Positions 35,778 to 45,979 of a DNA stretch of 64,000 bases are shown one piece after another; position 1 is the stretch's first letter, and each line of letters starts with the position of its first letter. Made by a program: the position numbers and the translations under genes. Under the pieces are notes generated by a model. It ran no database searches. It was given only the letters and a program-made list of their open reading frames with translations, and was not told the DNA's origin. The stretch is taken from positions 44,150,188 to 44,214,187 of the forward strand of contig OZ024872.1 of NCBI GenBank assembly GCA_964017185.1, in the 5' to 3' direction. The DNA comes from Rugalucina vietnamica (Eukaryota; Mollusca; Bivalvia; Lucinida; Lucinidae).

Positions 35778-37056
35778 CGACTTTTTCATTTCTCCTTTTC
35801 CTTCTTTTGTTTAAACAATTTATTTTTTCTGTCTATGTTGCATAAAACATTATTCGCCAATTACGATTCTGTATGTATTATTGTCAAGTTTACGTCAAAT
35901 TAAACTCCAAGTTTTGTATGAATTTAAGCTGACACAACTCCACGTTTACAAAGCATATAATTTACGTTTACTTTCTTTAGATTTTACGTTTTGTTTAAGA
36001 AATAGATCAGCTCTAGCAGTGAATTGTTGAGTAATAATTCACTGTTTGGAGGTCAGTTGTAAAGAAGATCAAATCACGAGCGCGTAGCGCGAGTGATTTA
36101 TCTTCTTACAACTGACCGACAAACAGTGAATTATTACTCAACAATTCACGCACTTGAGCTGATCTATTTCGATTCTAACACACAATAAACGGAATAAATG
36201 TTGCTGAAACCGTCGATATGGTTCAGCTTTCCGCCATTGCATAGCAGATATCCCGCCAAATATTTGACTGTAATGCTGGTGTTTACACACACTTATTACG
36301 TTTGTTGTGCGCTAAAACGACGTTTCACCGTCTAACGCTGCTTTGTGGGATAGCTGACGTCACAAATGCCGCAAAGTAACGTCACGCTTATTCGCCCAGT
36401 GAAATTGTTGCACAATATAACACGTTTTTTTTACCATTGGCTATATAGGCGAGGTGTGTTAGAATTCAGTATAATTTGCACATAAACGCAGTAAACTGTA
36501 ACAGTTTACGTTGCATTAAACTTAAAGTAAACGAGAAGTATATTTGAAATATGATTCCAACGTAAACTCACAAAAATTCAATTAAATTTGAAATTTAATT
36601 ACGTTTTGTGCGGATATTATGGCAAATTAAACGCGTTTTTTCATGCAGTGAGGATTCCAGTTTAAGGTCTCAGTATCATGGCCATATCCAGTTACTTTTA
36701 AACGTATCCTGTATGATTCAAGAACTGGCAAATGGCAGCACCATCATCCCTAATATTTCCAATGTCTGTTCAGCATCAGATATGCCTTCGTTTTTTTTAC
36801 ATGTATCTATTATTCTTATTGTTTTGCCAATATCTCTATAATTATATAATTTATGTCCCTAAATGCCCTTCAAGGGTATCGCTTTTATTAGAAAAATAAA
36901 ACAAGCCCAGGGGTGGATGAAAAAAAAAAACAACAACATGGAACATAAATCTTTGATAAGGAGGCGATTTAAATTTACAAAGAACTATTTACAGCTATAC
37001 AATCTATTCATCTCTTTGCAGGACTAGCCACTCTCCTAACACCGACAGCGAACTGA
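23384..37056 (+). CDS. Calmodulin-like protein B, four degenerate EF-hands
   Basis: Exons: ATG alone at 23384-23386 (donor gtaagt), 24810-24846, 33130-33199, 34126-34208, 34573-34815 and 37022-37056 (stop 37054-37056). They sum to 471 nt, or 156 residues plus stop, close to calmodulin's ~149. Exons 33130-34815 are firm. The ATG-only exon and the 37-nt exon 2 rest on phase fit and likeness to genes C and D. The loops at EF positions are SGGEDKFITKKD, HKDGENKIGLKE, DLRGDNTLSKDD and CAPDDERLPITG. Each lacks several Ca2+ ligands, so little or no Ca2+ binding is expected although the helix pairs are kept. Intron phases match genes C and D (EF2 loop codon 4; EF4 position 12). Intron 2 is 8.3 kb and full of repeats. 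A TATAAATA at 23361 is probably too close to the ATG to be the promoter. Confidence 0.8.
23407..23640. mobile_element. M2 MITE copy 8 (diverged)
   Basis: Core agctgtgcagttactgcacagct, right end gcagcggctc. Starts 20 nt after the proposed exon 1 donor of gene B. Confidence 0.7.
23665..24635. repeat. Direct ~270-bp duplication around an M2 fragment
   Basis: 23665-23930 and 24355-24630 are similar, in the same orientation: accgccagcac, then tttattgaataatattttat, then gaagaagttcgc, then gttgtaaatagaacactat and gaaataaa. Between them lie an M2 fragment (23925-24078) and a short piece bounded by aggcgttaaaat / attttaacgcct. Confidence 0.6.
23925..24078. mobile_element. M2 MITE copy 9 (left end missing)
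   Basis: Starts at cttggaatttcagacttgg and ends cagcggctc, in the same sub-type as copy 8. Confidence 0.6.
25222..25500 (+). mobile_element. M3 foldback-family copy (one arm)
   Basis: Single M3 arm, aaaggtacaagtaggcaaag to ccaccacagaaaccg. The 102-residue reading frame crossing it is a repeat shadow. Confidence 0.65.
26160..26695. repeat. Duplicated ~165-bp block (aaaactgagatcc ... ggccatac ... ggtttcgg)
   Basis: 26160-26325 and 26520-26690 are direct copies separated by a block with gccgccacacggcac. The block recurs inverted near 32035-32140 and 45315-45410. Partial copies of the duplicated part are at 2915-3065 and, inverted, at 45535-45620. Confidence 0.6.
29094..29328. mobile_element. 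M2 MITE copy 10 (TSD ATAT), inside the satellite
   Basis: ATAT at 29090-29093 and 29329-29332. Full-length with an intact core palindrome. Confidence 0.87.
29715..30470. repeat. Insertion with large palindrome and (ATTT)n microsatellite
   Basis: 29775-29905 is a strong palindrome (cgtatcaacccgagaatc ... gattctcgggttgatac, centre gggccgaaggccc). An ATTT run follows at about 29970-30058, then two copies of ggctttttctcccnagggatgatatggg. It interrupts the ~186-bp array. The 63-residue frame over the ATTT run is low complexity. Confidence 0.6.
32395..33035. repeat. Dispersed caggtgagc-type repeat
   Basis: Shares aacttggtatgtagcatc, gatgaccttggcc and caggtgagcg...ggtcctctggt with 9199-9880 and 25550-25940. 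Ends about 90 nt before gene B's third exon. Confidence 0.5.
33690..34012 (-). mobile_element. M3 foldback-family copy (one arm, reverse)
   Basis: Reverse-orientation arm running from gcccgcctccccc to atttctgattgcgccattttctgatcattgcctat. It lies between two gene B exons. Confidence 0.6.
34380..34515. repeat. (GTA)n / (ATT)n microsatellite
   Basis: A GTA run from 34380 to about 34470, then an AATAAT/TTATTA run to 34515, ending 57 nt before gene B's exon at 34573. A reverse-strand frame rich in Asn and Tyr is a by-product. Confidence 0.85.
35590..35777 (+). repeat. tRNA-derived SINE-like fragment with T-rich tail
   Basis: A perfect Pol III B-box-like GGTTCGAATCC at 35711-35721 sits in an arm-like context (gtgggttcgaatcccac). 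It is followed after ~25 nt by a T-rich tail of ~33 nt. Upstream is agcgcgtaaaaagg. No full cloverleaf closes, so this is not a tRNA gene. SINE identity is inferred. Confidence 0.45.
36000..36175. repeat. Long hairpin repeat
   Basis: gaaatagatcagctc, gtgaattgttgagtaataat and gtcagttgtaaagaagat are mirrored by their complements ending gagctgatctatttc, around the centre gagcgcgtagcgcg. A possible partner terminus, gtgtgttagaattc, lies at 36458. Confidence 0.7.
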
Positions 37057-37059
37057 CAC

Positions 37060-37212
37060 CATTACGAAAAACGCCATGATGGATGAAATTTACAGATTTT
37101 TCTTAAATCGTAACAATCAAAAATTTCAGTTGATAAAAAATGATAGTTTTCTTGATTTCGCACAAATATTGATTGTGAGTACATGTTAGAACCGCTTCAA
37201 CGCAGAGGCGGT
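37060..37212. mobile_element. M1 MITE copy 13 (truncated)
   Basis: Begins cattacgaaaaacgccatg only ~4 nt after the gene B stop codon and breaks off after the first half of the core hairpin. Confidence 0.7.
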
Positions 37213-38117
37213 TGAGCAATGGTTTGTAATAGCTTGTTAAGTTCTCTGTGTTTCAAGACCTCGTGCTTGTCATCTATCGTCCTTTTTACATTAACCTTCA
37301 AGTTTGCCTTTTTTCTTCTGCACTCCGCAAAATTTAATTTTTGAAAGCGAAACAGAAATGAAATGTTGAATCTGATCGTTCTGAATGAATGAACGCCTTC
37401 GGATCTAAAACTTCATGTTTCATTTCCAAACCAAATAATCCTTTGAAATCTGCAATTTGCATTGATTTCTATGGAAAGCAAAATCCTTGGATGTTTTATT
37501 TTGCAGATAAAGCCGTAAAAGAATAATTCCACCATGACGATATGACCAGAACGCGCATGTCTTAATTCCTAAATAGTCAAATCGAATATCTGGCCCAACG
37601 TTTACAACCTGCAAAATGTATATGCCAAAGAACAAAACGTGATCATGAAACCTAAACCTGGAATAGTGTAGATCTACCACCGACAGTCGATCAGAAAATA
37701 AAGAATTTAACATTCTCAATTTATGATTAAAGTTCCACAAGCAATGTTTCAGCTTGATGCGTACGAAAAACTACTACAATGCAAGTTCACAGTTCTAACG
37801 AAGTCATTGCAATGATTATTAGTGCGTTCCTTACATCTAGCAAAAAATTCTGAATCAAAGATGTCTGTCCGCCGTAGATTATGTTTGATGCTAACCGTTT
37901 TCACATAGAAGCAAGTGTCAAAACAGTCTTAGAGAAGTCCAATTATATACTGTCCAAAGTTGGTAGTCACATTAGTTCCATGTGTATAATTTCCAGTAGT
38001 TTAAATTACGTCAATCGACATTTGAGCCTCATCTTCGTTCAACCAAAATTGTTTGACGGCCATAGAACAGCCCAAGAAGAACTTGTCGATCGCATAGCCT
38101 CAGTAACAATCGCAGTC

Positions 38118-38385
38118 CATTACGAAAACATGCCCATATGATACACAGTATTTTTTTTAGGTCAAAAATCGATAATTTTCGGAGGAAAAATTTTGATATT
38201 TTTCTTATTTTTGCTCAAAACATAGATTGTGGGTACACGTTAGAACCGCCTCGCTGAGGCGGTTCTAACGAGTACCGGTCGACAATCTATGTTTTGGAGC
38301 AAAAATAAGAAAAATAGGTATACCCCTGCATACCCCAGTTTTACTATATAAAAGTGGGGTTCACGGGGGTATTGTTTTCCTGATG
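38118..38385. mobile_element. M1 MITE copy 14 (near consensus)
   Basis: Left end cattacgaaaacatgcccat, core gaaccgcctcgctgaggcggttc, right end gttttcctgatg. A good reference copy. Confidence 0.82.
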
Positions 38386-38743
38386 GCAACACCGAGCTGT
38401 AGTCGTCGAAGAGCTTTATGGCTTTAATTCGCTGTGGCAACACAATTAAAATATCAGTCCCTCTTTATGGTAATAGTAGTATGGTATGTACATTAACATT
38501 TTAATACACGTTCTATAGTGGTTGAAGAGTATTAGGACAATAAAATTAATATGAAATTATCCTGAAGCGTAAATCTTAAAAATGGTAGATGGTTTACACA
38601 CAAAGAGAAAACATCAAAATTATTGCTCTTTCAGTTCAATTTGTTACATGTATTAATTGATTATCTATTATGTAATGGTTTGAGATATAGGTTTGAATAT
38701 TTCCATCGTAACTTTTGCAATACGTTACAGAAGATTCTAAGTT

Positions 38744-41700
38744 ATGGTAAGAAATTTTAAGCTTGTATTCGCATATTTTTGGCAAATTATTATACGTTTT
38801 CTTAAATGTTTGCGTGTTAAAATGTACATTACTTGGCATGTTTGGACGGCTAGACTGCTTTTGCAGTAAAAATGTGATTTAACACTGTACATCTGAGCCA
38901 CATCACTTAGCCGCTACGGTAGCTACAGTATAGCAAACTGATTTGTTGAACCGCATATTTCACATTCGCGTTTCACACAGAATTGATATAATACCAAGAA
39001 GTATTCGTCACATTTAGTATTTGTACATGTAAGATCAATTTCGATATCTTTAGGGGGAAGGGTGTGTAAAATTCGTAGTTTTACCTTTCCATATTCTGCT
39101 TCATGGACTCTTAACTTTTGATCCGCCAGAGGTCAAAATCATGACGTATTTTCTACATAGACACACTGACTCTTCAGCGCGTTTTATACTATATTATACT
39201 ATATTATATGTTTTAGGAGTGCTTTTCAGATGAGACTTTACGAGGTAAGAGAAGATGTTTTTTTCTTGATCACTGTTCGTAATATTAAACAGACACTCCA
39301 ATTCCGTTTCACTTATTTAGGAAGGGATGTTTAAAGCAGTCATACAATTCACGTTCTATAAAGCTGTCAATATGTAATATGTACGCCGTGACAACAACTA
39401 AAATCACATTGGTTATAGCAAACATTTTAAATTACATGTATTTCCTGATTGCACATACGAGCTACGTATAAAGGTACAAGTAGGCAACGATCAGGAAACA
39501 GCGCATTCAAAAAGATATTTCCACCCCAAAAACCGAGGTGGGAAAAAACCAAATTAACAATCAGGTACTTAAGCCATCAAAACATATTGTAAGCCGAATG
39601 AGCAGCTATTTACCCAATAGGTGGCCACTCAGTTACCTAAACTTAACTGAAAATATGAAAACATACATAAGGCGCAAACAGCATAAATTTAATTCAAAGA
39701 CATAGAACCACCACATGCAGAAGTATCATAAGATTACTGTTCTCTAAACATCGCCTCTGTGGTGTTTCTTTTTTGTTTTATGTCTTGGTGTTTAAAATTT
39801 TTGTGCTGTTGGCGCCTTATGTATGTTTTCATAATTTTAGTTAAGTTTAGGTAACTGAGTGGCCACCTATTGGGAAAATAGCTGCTCATTCGGCTTACGA
39901 TATGTTTTCATGGTATAAGTACCTGATTGTTAATTTGGGTTTTTCCCACCTCGGTTTTGGAGTGGGGATCTTTTTCTGATTGCGCCTTTTCCTGATCTTT
40001 GCCTACTTGTATCTATTTTTTAAAGTGGCGTGTGTTTTACTTTTGGCAGAAATGCGCTCGGTTTTCGATCTTTTCGACATTAACCATGACGGCACAATCT
40101 GTGTTTCGGAACTGATGAAGCTAATGCAGTCCTGTGGTCAAAATCCTACAGAGGGAGATGTCGTGGAGATCATGAAGGCAGTCGATAAAAACGGTAAGTT
40201 GGGCACGAATTGTCCATTTTGTTGGAAAAGGCTTTAATACATTAACCTATGAAACGAAAAGGTGCAATTAACAACAAATCTTAAAATACATATATGTAGT
40301 TACGTTTTGTCACGATATAATATGGAAGAATATGAGCCATCTCATAAGGAAACAAACAATCTGCATATGCGAAAACAAAGACGCAGATCAGCCATGCATA
40401 GCAGTAACTGCACGGCTGATCAGCGCCTTTGTTTTCGCTCCATAGATAGCATAGGGAGCAATAGTCTTCACTAGCACCATCGGGTATTATCGGATTTACG
40501 GAAATACCCGAGCGCTTACCTGTGAAATTACTGTTGAGCGATGTACACAATTGAATAGGAAAACCATATAAAATGTTAAAAATGACACTTTTTCCGTTTT
40601 ACGACAAAATTTTATAAGTTATGGTCATAATGTTTATAATATGCCATAAAATGTGGTATAAAAATATACAAAATAAGTATTTGCCTTGTTTCTTCCTTTT
40701 GCGATTGAAAATCCTTCCATATTCGAAAGTTCGTCCATATTATTCTCATAGACTCAGTAGGAATTTTGCGAAAAGGTGTAAGAAGTCATTTTTAGCCTTA
40801 AATTTCATAAATTTGGGATTTTTTGCGAACTTTTTATAAGTTATCACCATTTAGAAAATTTTATAAGCTTTAATCTGATGTGTTTTATAATAAAATAAGT
40901 ATTTTCAAAATTTCTTCCATTTGACTCAGAAGATGCAAAATTACGCGTTTCGCAACTACCATCCTGACTAACTCTATGAAATGCCTAAGTCCAAACCAAG
41001 AGGAGCAGCGTCGCTACCACTGTAACCAGTTGAGTCGGTTATTCAATAAAGAAATAAAGAAAGAATGAAAGATCATGTTTAATTAAAGAAATTATTTTAA
41101 TGAAAGGAGCCGAATTCAATGCAGAAATTAAAGGTTTGTACTCGCTATAGTGATTTGTTTTACTCAACAGCAGTTTAGCTGGAAGTGAGAACTTTAAATC
41201 ATTTAATATACCGCAACATACATGATAGACAACTTTTAACAGGTATAAAATAACTGCATGGAAAATGTACATATATTTAATCAGTGCGTGTTAGAATGCA
41301 TAGTATAAGAAAGAAAGAAAGAAAGAAAAGATAATAAAATATGAAGTTCAAATCATGTTTAATTAAAGAACTTATTTTATGAATTGTGGAATTTAAAGAT
41401 TTTGACTCACTAAATGCATCTTTTTTAATAAAACTATTACCTCACAATGAGAACTTTTAACGCGAAATACGTTAGATACCTTTTTATAGATGAAAATAAG
41501 CTGCATGAGAATTGAACATGTATTTAATCAGTGTGAATGATTTTGCTATGTAGATAGTATACCTGTCCCAAACTCCGAGTTTTGTAAGAGCGTTATCATC
41601 TGTAGTCACAAACCGGCCTGGTTTGATGACAGGCTGGTGAAATTATTAAGCAAGATTATTTTTTTTATGTCGCGACCAAACTGATTGTTCACACATTGAA

Positions 41701-42895
41701 TCAGGTTGTCATTCTCAAATCAACTTGTGGCGCGTGTCTTAAATAAACATTCCCTGCAATAAAAGCTGGGGCCTGCGGCCGTATTACCTTGACGATAGGT
41801 GATTTTGACAAATTCAGCGTTTGGAATACAGATTGCATCTTTCGTATGTTTTTCTTCGTAAAATAAATGATCTATTTAGAGCTACATGTAGAAAACAAAA
41901 AAAAAAAAAAAAAAAATCGCTGTGAAAGCGGACTAGGCCCAACATTATATATTCTACGCAAGTACAGAAACTAGATGCACCCAAGACTTTGGATATAGAT
42001 CTGAGTATATGGATAAGAAAACATGTTTCGATCAGCATGCACACCATATCTGCTCCATAAACACGTACATACATATTGGCGAGTCTCCGAGATTGGCAAT
42101 ATAACAAAGCTTTATTTCTAGGCGCAAAACGAAGTAAGCTAATTTTCACCTACAAAAATAGATTTTTTTTATTACAAACAGTTTTTAGTCTGAAAAATAA
42201 TGCGTCTAAATTCCAATTCATTTTAAGACATGAGACTGTGTTTGTGCAAATCAACATATGTGTCAATAACTGCATCGAGGTGATAGACGCTTCAGTTTTG
42301 TCAAGTGACAATTCACAACTAAAATTAACGACAATAGGCCATCGGACCGGTCCCTATTCACTCTCTGAATTCTTAAGATTAGCCTGCACACTGAATCCCC
42401 GCAGGCAATTTGTACCTCTATTGTGCGATTCGTGCCTGATCATAAAAAAATAAATTGCAAAATTGCATCATGTTTTGTTTTCTTTCTTTCTTCCCATGCA
42501 TACAACGTTACTCTAGGGAATTAATGCGTCGTGCTCAAGGACAAAACACAGTGCCCCATGAGGGTTTCGAACCCAGGACCGCTCGAAATGGAGCTCCCTT
42601 CTACTGTATTTTAATTACCAAAAAGCACCCAGACCGACAGCAAAGTCCGCTTCTGCAATTCTAAGGAGCATGCACATGCGTGGTAAATTTTATGAAAAAT
42701 AATTGTTATCTTTTCTAATTTCAAGAATTCAAATATAGTTTACCCATTGCGAAAACTTCCTCGTGCAATATATAGAGATTTTTTTCAGCGGTCATGATAG
42801 AAACATTTCACTGGAAATATTTGATATTTTTTCATATTTTTGCTCGAAACATGGAATAAGGATACACGTTAGAACCGCTTTGGAGCAAAAATATG

Positions 42896-42927
<32 letters not shown>

Positions 42928-44539
42928 GGTTACCCTGTATACCCCAGTTTAACTAAATAATTTTGTATTCATTGCATCGACATGTTTTCATGATGCATTT
43001 TTGACTGCACAGACGGGATACGTCTAATCTGGTCAGAACCCTTAAAACATCCATTTCTTATTACTTTTACTATGACGGGCTCTTTTTCTTTCAATTTCAT
43101 ATAACTCAAATTGCATAAATCTATCCCAGGCCTTAGCCACAAGTTACCTGTAAAACACAGGTAATTGTCCCTCAGGTGTCAAAATAGGACATCGCGCACA
43201 TCGCAATCTATGGGAAACAATCGAAATTTGATCTGCACAGGTAATTTTCCAGGTAACGCCTTGGTAACGTCCCTTAGCTGACTGAGGTAAATTGTCCCAG
43301 TTGGTGCAATACCTCTTCTCCTTAAATGCGAAATTTCAAGGTTCTAGCCTGCTCCTGAAATTGTATAGGCCGGTTTGTGTCGGGCCTAGTCAAAAACCTA
43401 CATTGTTGGTTTTCTCTTGCAACAACTCATATTTCAAAACGCATGGAAAAGCAGTGAGACTTTATCAGTTTGTAAATTGCAAGTGACATGCAGTGCATTA
43501 CGCTAAAAACAAAACTGCGGTCAGATAAATTAAAAAATGCTTTTGTCTTCAAAGACCAACTGCGTATTCTAAAAATAACATTTATATTAGCCATTCATTT
43601 TCATAAAATTTCAGCCGACGATCGAATCGACTTTCAAGAATTCACGGCCATTATGACGGAAGCACCGAAAGATCCGGCGTCAGAGTTGACCGATGCGTTC
43701 CGAATATTTGACAAAAATGGCGACGGCCTCGTAAGTCGGGAGGAAATCAGGTGCATTCTGGGTCACGATCAAACCATAGACGAAGATGAAATAGAGAATA
43801 CCTTACAAGCAGCGGATAAAAATGGGGATGGGAAGATTGATATACATGGTAAGCTTTCTTATGAAAATGATCATGACCTTCTGAAAGCCTATAAGAAACT
43901 GCGAAGCTGATCAGCGCCTTTGTTTTCGCTACACGGATAGCACGATTCTTCTACTTTCTAAATACAATTCCAGTCTCTAGCCATTTTCTGTGCTTGTACA
44001 GCTCGGTTTTCGACGGACCTGTTCGGAAACCAAAATGTTAGTTTCCTCATGACGCGGCTCATTTATTCACAGCAAATGTGTTTATACGGTTCTAGACAGG
44101 CAGCTATCAGCATTAAGAATGAAGGGTACACGAAGCTATAAATTTAAATCGGACACCAAGCAGAAAAAGGTAATAGTACGAAACACTGCAGAAGTCTTTT
44201 AGTCCAGGACCCATGACAAATGAAAAGGAAGATGACTTGCGTATCCGGCTAGCGTCAACTAAATACAAAGGTGACGAAAACAACAGAGAGGCACATCAAA
44301 CAAAACAACCTCTGATGAAGACATCCCTCAAAGCCATCTTTTCTCAATTCTTTAGTGATAGGGAAAAGATAGATTTGATGGACATTTATTAAAACCGTAT
44401 AGAAGAGATCAGTTTATTCTCTGTACAATATCACTGTAATTTAAAAAAAATCTTCTGTAACGACCGACATACATTGTATTTGTATGTAAATATCTGTCTT
44501 CCATTTCCAGAATTCGTGTCCTTGTTACAGAACTACTAG
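38744..44539 (+). CDS. Calmodulin-like protein C, four EF-hands
   Basis: Exons: ATG at 38744-38746 (best of several candidates, followed by gtaaga), 39217-39244, 40050-40193, 43615-43848 and 44511-44539 (stop 44537-44539). They sum to 438 nt, or 145 residues plus stop, matching calmodulin's length. The 28-nt exon 2 encodes ECFSDETLR and joins in phase to give FSDETLREMRSVFDLFD, the usual calmodulin lead-in. The loops are DINHDGTICVSE, DKNADDRIDFQE, DKNGDGLVSREE and DKNGDGKIDIHE. In EF2 the position-6 Gly is replaced by Asp, which should weaken that site; the others look functional. The C-terminus is EFVSLLQNY. An AATAAA lies 95 nt past the stop. The last three exons are very secure; the ATG exon is tentative. 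Confidence 0.86.
39473..40015. mobile_element. M3 foldback element, full palindrome
   Basis: Two ~260-bp arms: ggtacaagtaggcaacgatcagg inward, and the complement outward ending cctgatctttgcctacttgta. They meet near 39735. Defines the M3 family. Its right end is ~35 nt before gene C's first EF-hand exon. Confidence 0.8.
40334..40455. mobile_element. M2 MITE copy 11 (right part missing)
   Basis: GAGCCATCTC start, core gcgaaaacaaagacgcagatc ... gatcagcgcctttgttttcgc, then breaks off. Confidence 0.65.
41040..41545. repeat. Two degenerate ~290-bp direct repeats
   Basis: aatcatgtttaattaaagaa...ttatttta and tacatgtatttaatcagtg-like ends recur at 41070-41290 and 41350-41535. No gene seen. Confidence 0.45.
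42520..42610 (+). repeat. tRNA/SINE-like fragment
   Basis: GGTTTCGAACCC (about 42563-42574) is a B-box-like sequence in gtgccccatgagggtttcgaacccaggacc. There is no closed cloverleaf. Confidence 0.35.
42745..42996. mobile_element. M1 MITE copy 15 with poly(A) run
   Basis: Left end cattgcgaaaacttcctcgtg, right end catgttttcatgatg. An A run of ~28 nt at 42897-42925 lies inside. Confidence 0.65.
43308..43428. mobile_element. M2 MITE copy 12 (right part only)
   Basis: aatacctcttctccttaaat ... ggccggtttgtgtcgggcc ... attgttggttttctcttgcaacaactc. Confidence 0.6.
43897..44058. mobile_element. M2 MITE copy 13 (left end missing)
   Basis: Starts at the core ctgcgaagctgatcagcgcc and ends gacgcggctc. 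Lies 48 nt after a gene C donor site. Confidence 0.65.
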
Positions 44540-44633
44540 ACACCAATCGAACTACCAGAGGAAAACATCAGTTCTTTTATACTCCGATTCGAAGACGCAG
44601 ACGTGACGGAATTTAACTGTCACTGTATATTAA

Positions 44634-44639
44634 AATAAA
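44634..44639 (+). promoter_or_regulatory. Poly(A) signal of gene C
   Basis: AATAAA, 95 nt after the stop codon at 44537-44539. Confidence 0.6.
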
Positions 44640-44677
44640 ATACTTGAATGTATCCAAGTTCAAAATTACCTATAAAT

Positions 44678-44855
44678 GAGCCGCTGCATCAAAAAAAATT
44701 GCATATGCGAAAACAAAGACGCAGATCAGTTGTGCAATAACTGTACAGCTGATCAGCGCTTTTGTTTTCGCCACACGGACTTATAATTCCTCTACTACTT
44801 ATATCCAGAATTTCAAGCCTTTAGCCTGCTTCTGTGATTGTACAAGCCGGTTTAT
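44678..44855. mobile_element. M2 MITE copy 14 (right end missing)
   Basis: GAGCCGCTGCATC start and the palindromic core. It runs into a (gaca)n stretch at 44858. Confidence 0.65.
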
Positions 44856-45622
44856 GACAGACAGACAGACAGACAGATAGACACTTTTAATGACTGAAAC
44901 AAAATGTTTCTCGTCATACAAATACACATTATCAAGAATAGATACTTGATGGAATACTATACACGTATTAGTCATAACATATATACATGTACAAGAGAGT
45001 ATATTGTAGTTCGTGGCTTTCATCTCACCGAGGATGAACATATTTTGAAGTATGATTAATCAAAGATTGCTTCGGATATAAAGTTAAAAAGTTTTACGAG
45101 TTCTTTTTTTTCTATCAGTTCCCATCAGTTTATTAAATTTGTACACACTTGGGTTACTAATATACGAGTACTTATATATTTCCTTCGAATATCATTATAT
45201 GACGAAATGATATTCGTCCTCACTGTCAGACTTACACAGAACACACAGTCGTTGGTTTCCGTCAATTCTAGCCCGTCCATACCGACCAGTTTCTATACGT
45301 AAACAATGAGCTGAGGGTGTGCCGTGTGGCGGCTCTAAAAAGTCTCCCCGTACATCAGCCATAGTGCGGATTATATTGTCCTTTTGGTCCTTTGAGATCA
45401 GCGAGGATATTCTGAGAATAGGTTTAGATTCATTTTCTAAACTAGGTTTTTTATATGTTTAGCCCCATTTGGCTTTTACTAGTCTTTGTATCGACTACGC
45501 TGTTGAAAGATGCAAAATTACAGTAATTCTCATTGGCTTCATGTTGCCACTGAAGAGGCTAAAGTAATCGAAAGCTCGATATGGCCCATCCCGTTCACTG
45601 AGGATCGCAGTTTTATTTTTAT

Positions 45623-45913
45623 TTATATTGATACGTGTCCACGCTTTCTAAAAACTACGATCTTCGTCTTTTTTGTATTAAAATGTAGTCCCCATTTAGT
45701 ACAATAGTCGTGTAAAAGGTCAATGTTGTTTTGTAAATCATGCGGTGGTTTGCCAAGAATTACCATATCATCCGCGAATAACAAGAGTATTATAGTAATG
45801 TCGTCGAGAGTTAGACCAGATTGTATGTCGTTTTGTAAGAAAAGTTCCAGGTCCTCTAGAAACATATAATCGGAGAGATTACCTCCTCTGACGTAAACCA
45901 AGAGAGCTTTCAA
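45623..45913 (-). pseudogene. Non-LTR retrotransposon reverse transcriptase, 3' fragment
   Basis: An open ~96-residue reverse-strand frame carries the RT catalytic motif FADDMV. Upstream it has VRGGNLS and a DLELFLQND segment, downstream LHDYCTKWGLHFNTKKTKIVVF, typical of non-LTR RT palm motifs. It lacks the usual residues after VRxG, so it is slightly deleted. No endonuclease or full ORF is present. The matching upstream part lies at 52333-52478, separated by two later insertions. Dead element. Confidence 0.8.
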
Positions 45914-45979
45914 AGAACTCCGAAAATCATGTTACTATTACTAGAGGAAAAAATCTACAATAAGTCGCGTAGTTTTCGA

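Noticed and set aside
42076..42453. 125-residue open frame on the + strand
   Set aside because: No recognisable domain, no neighbouring exon in phase and strongly overlapping frames on the other strand. Treated as chance.
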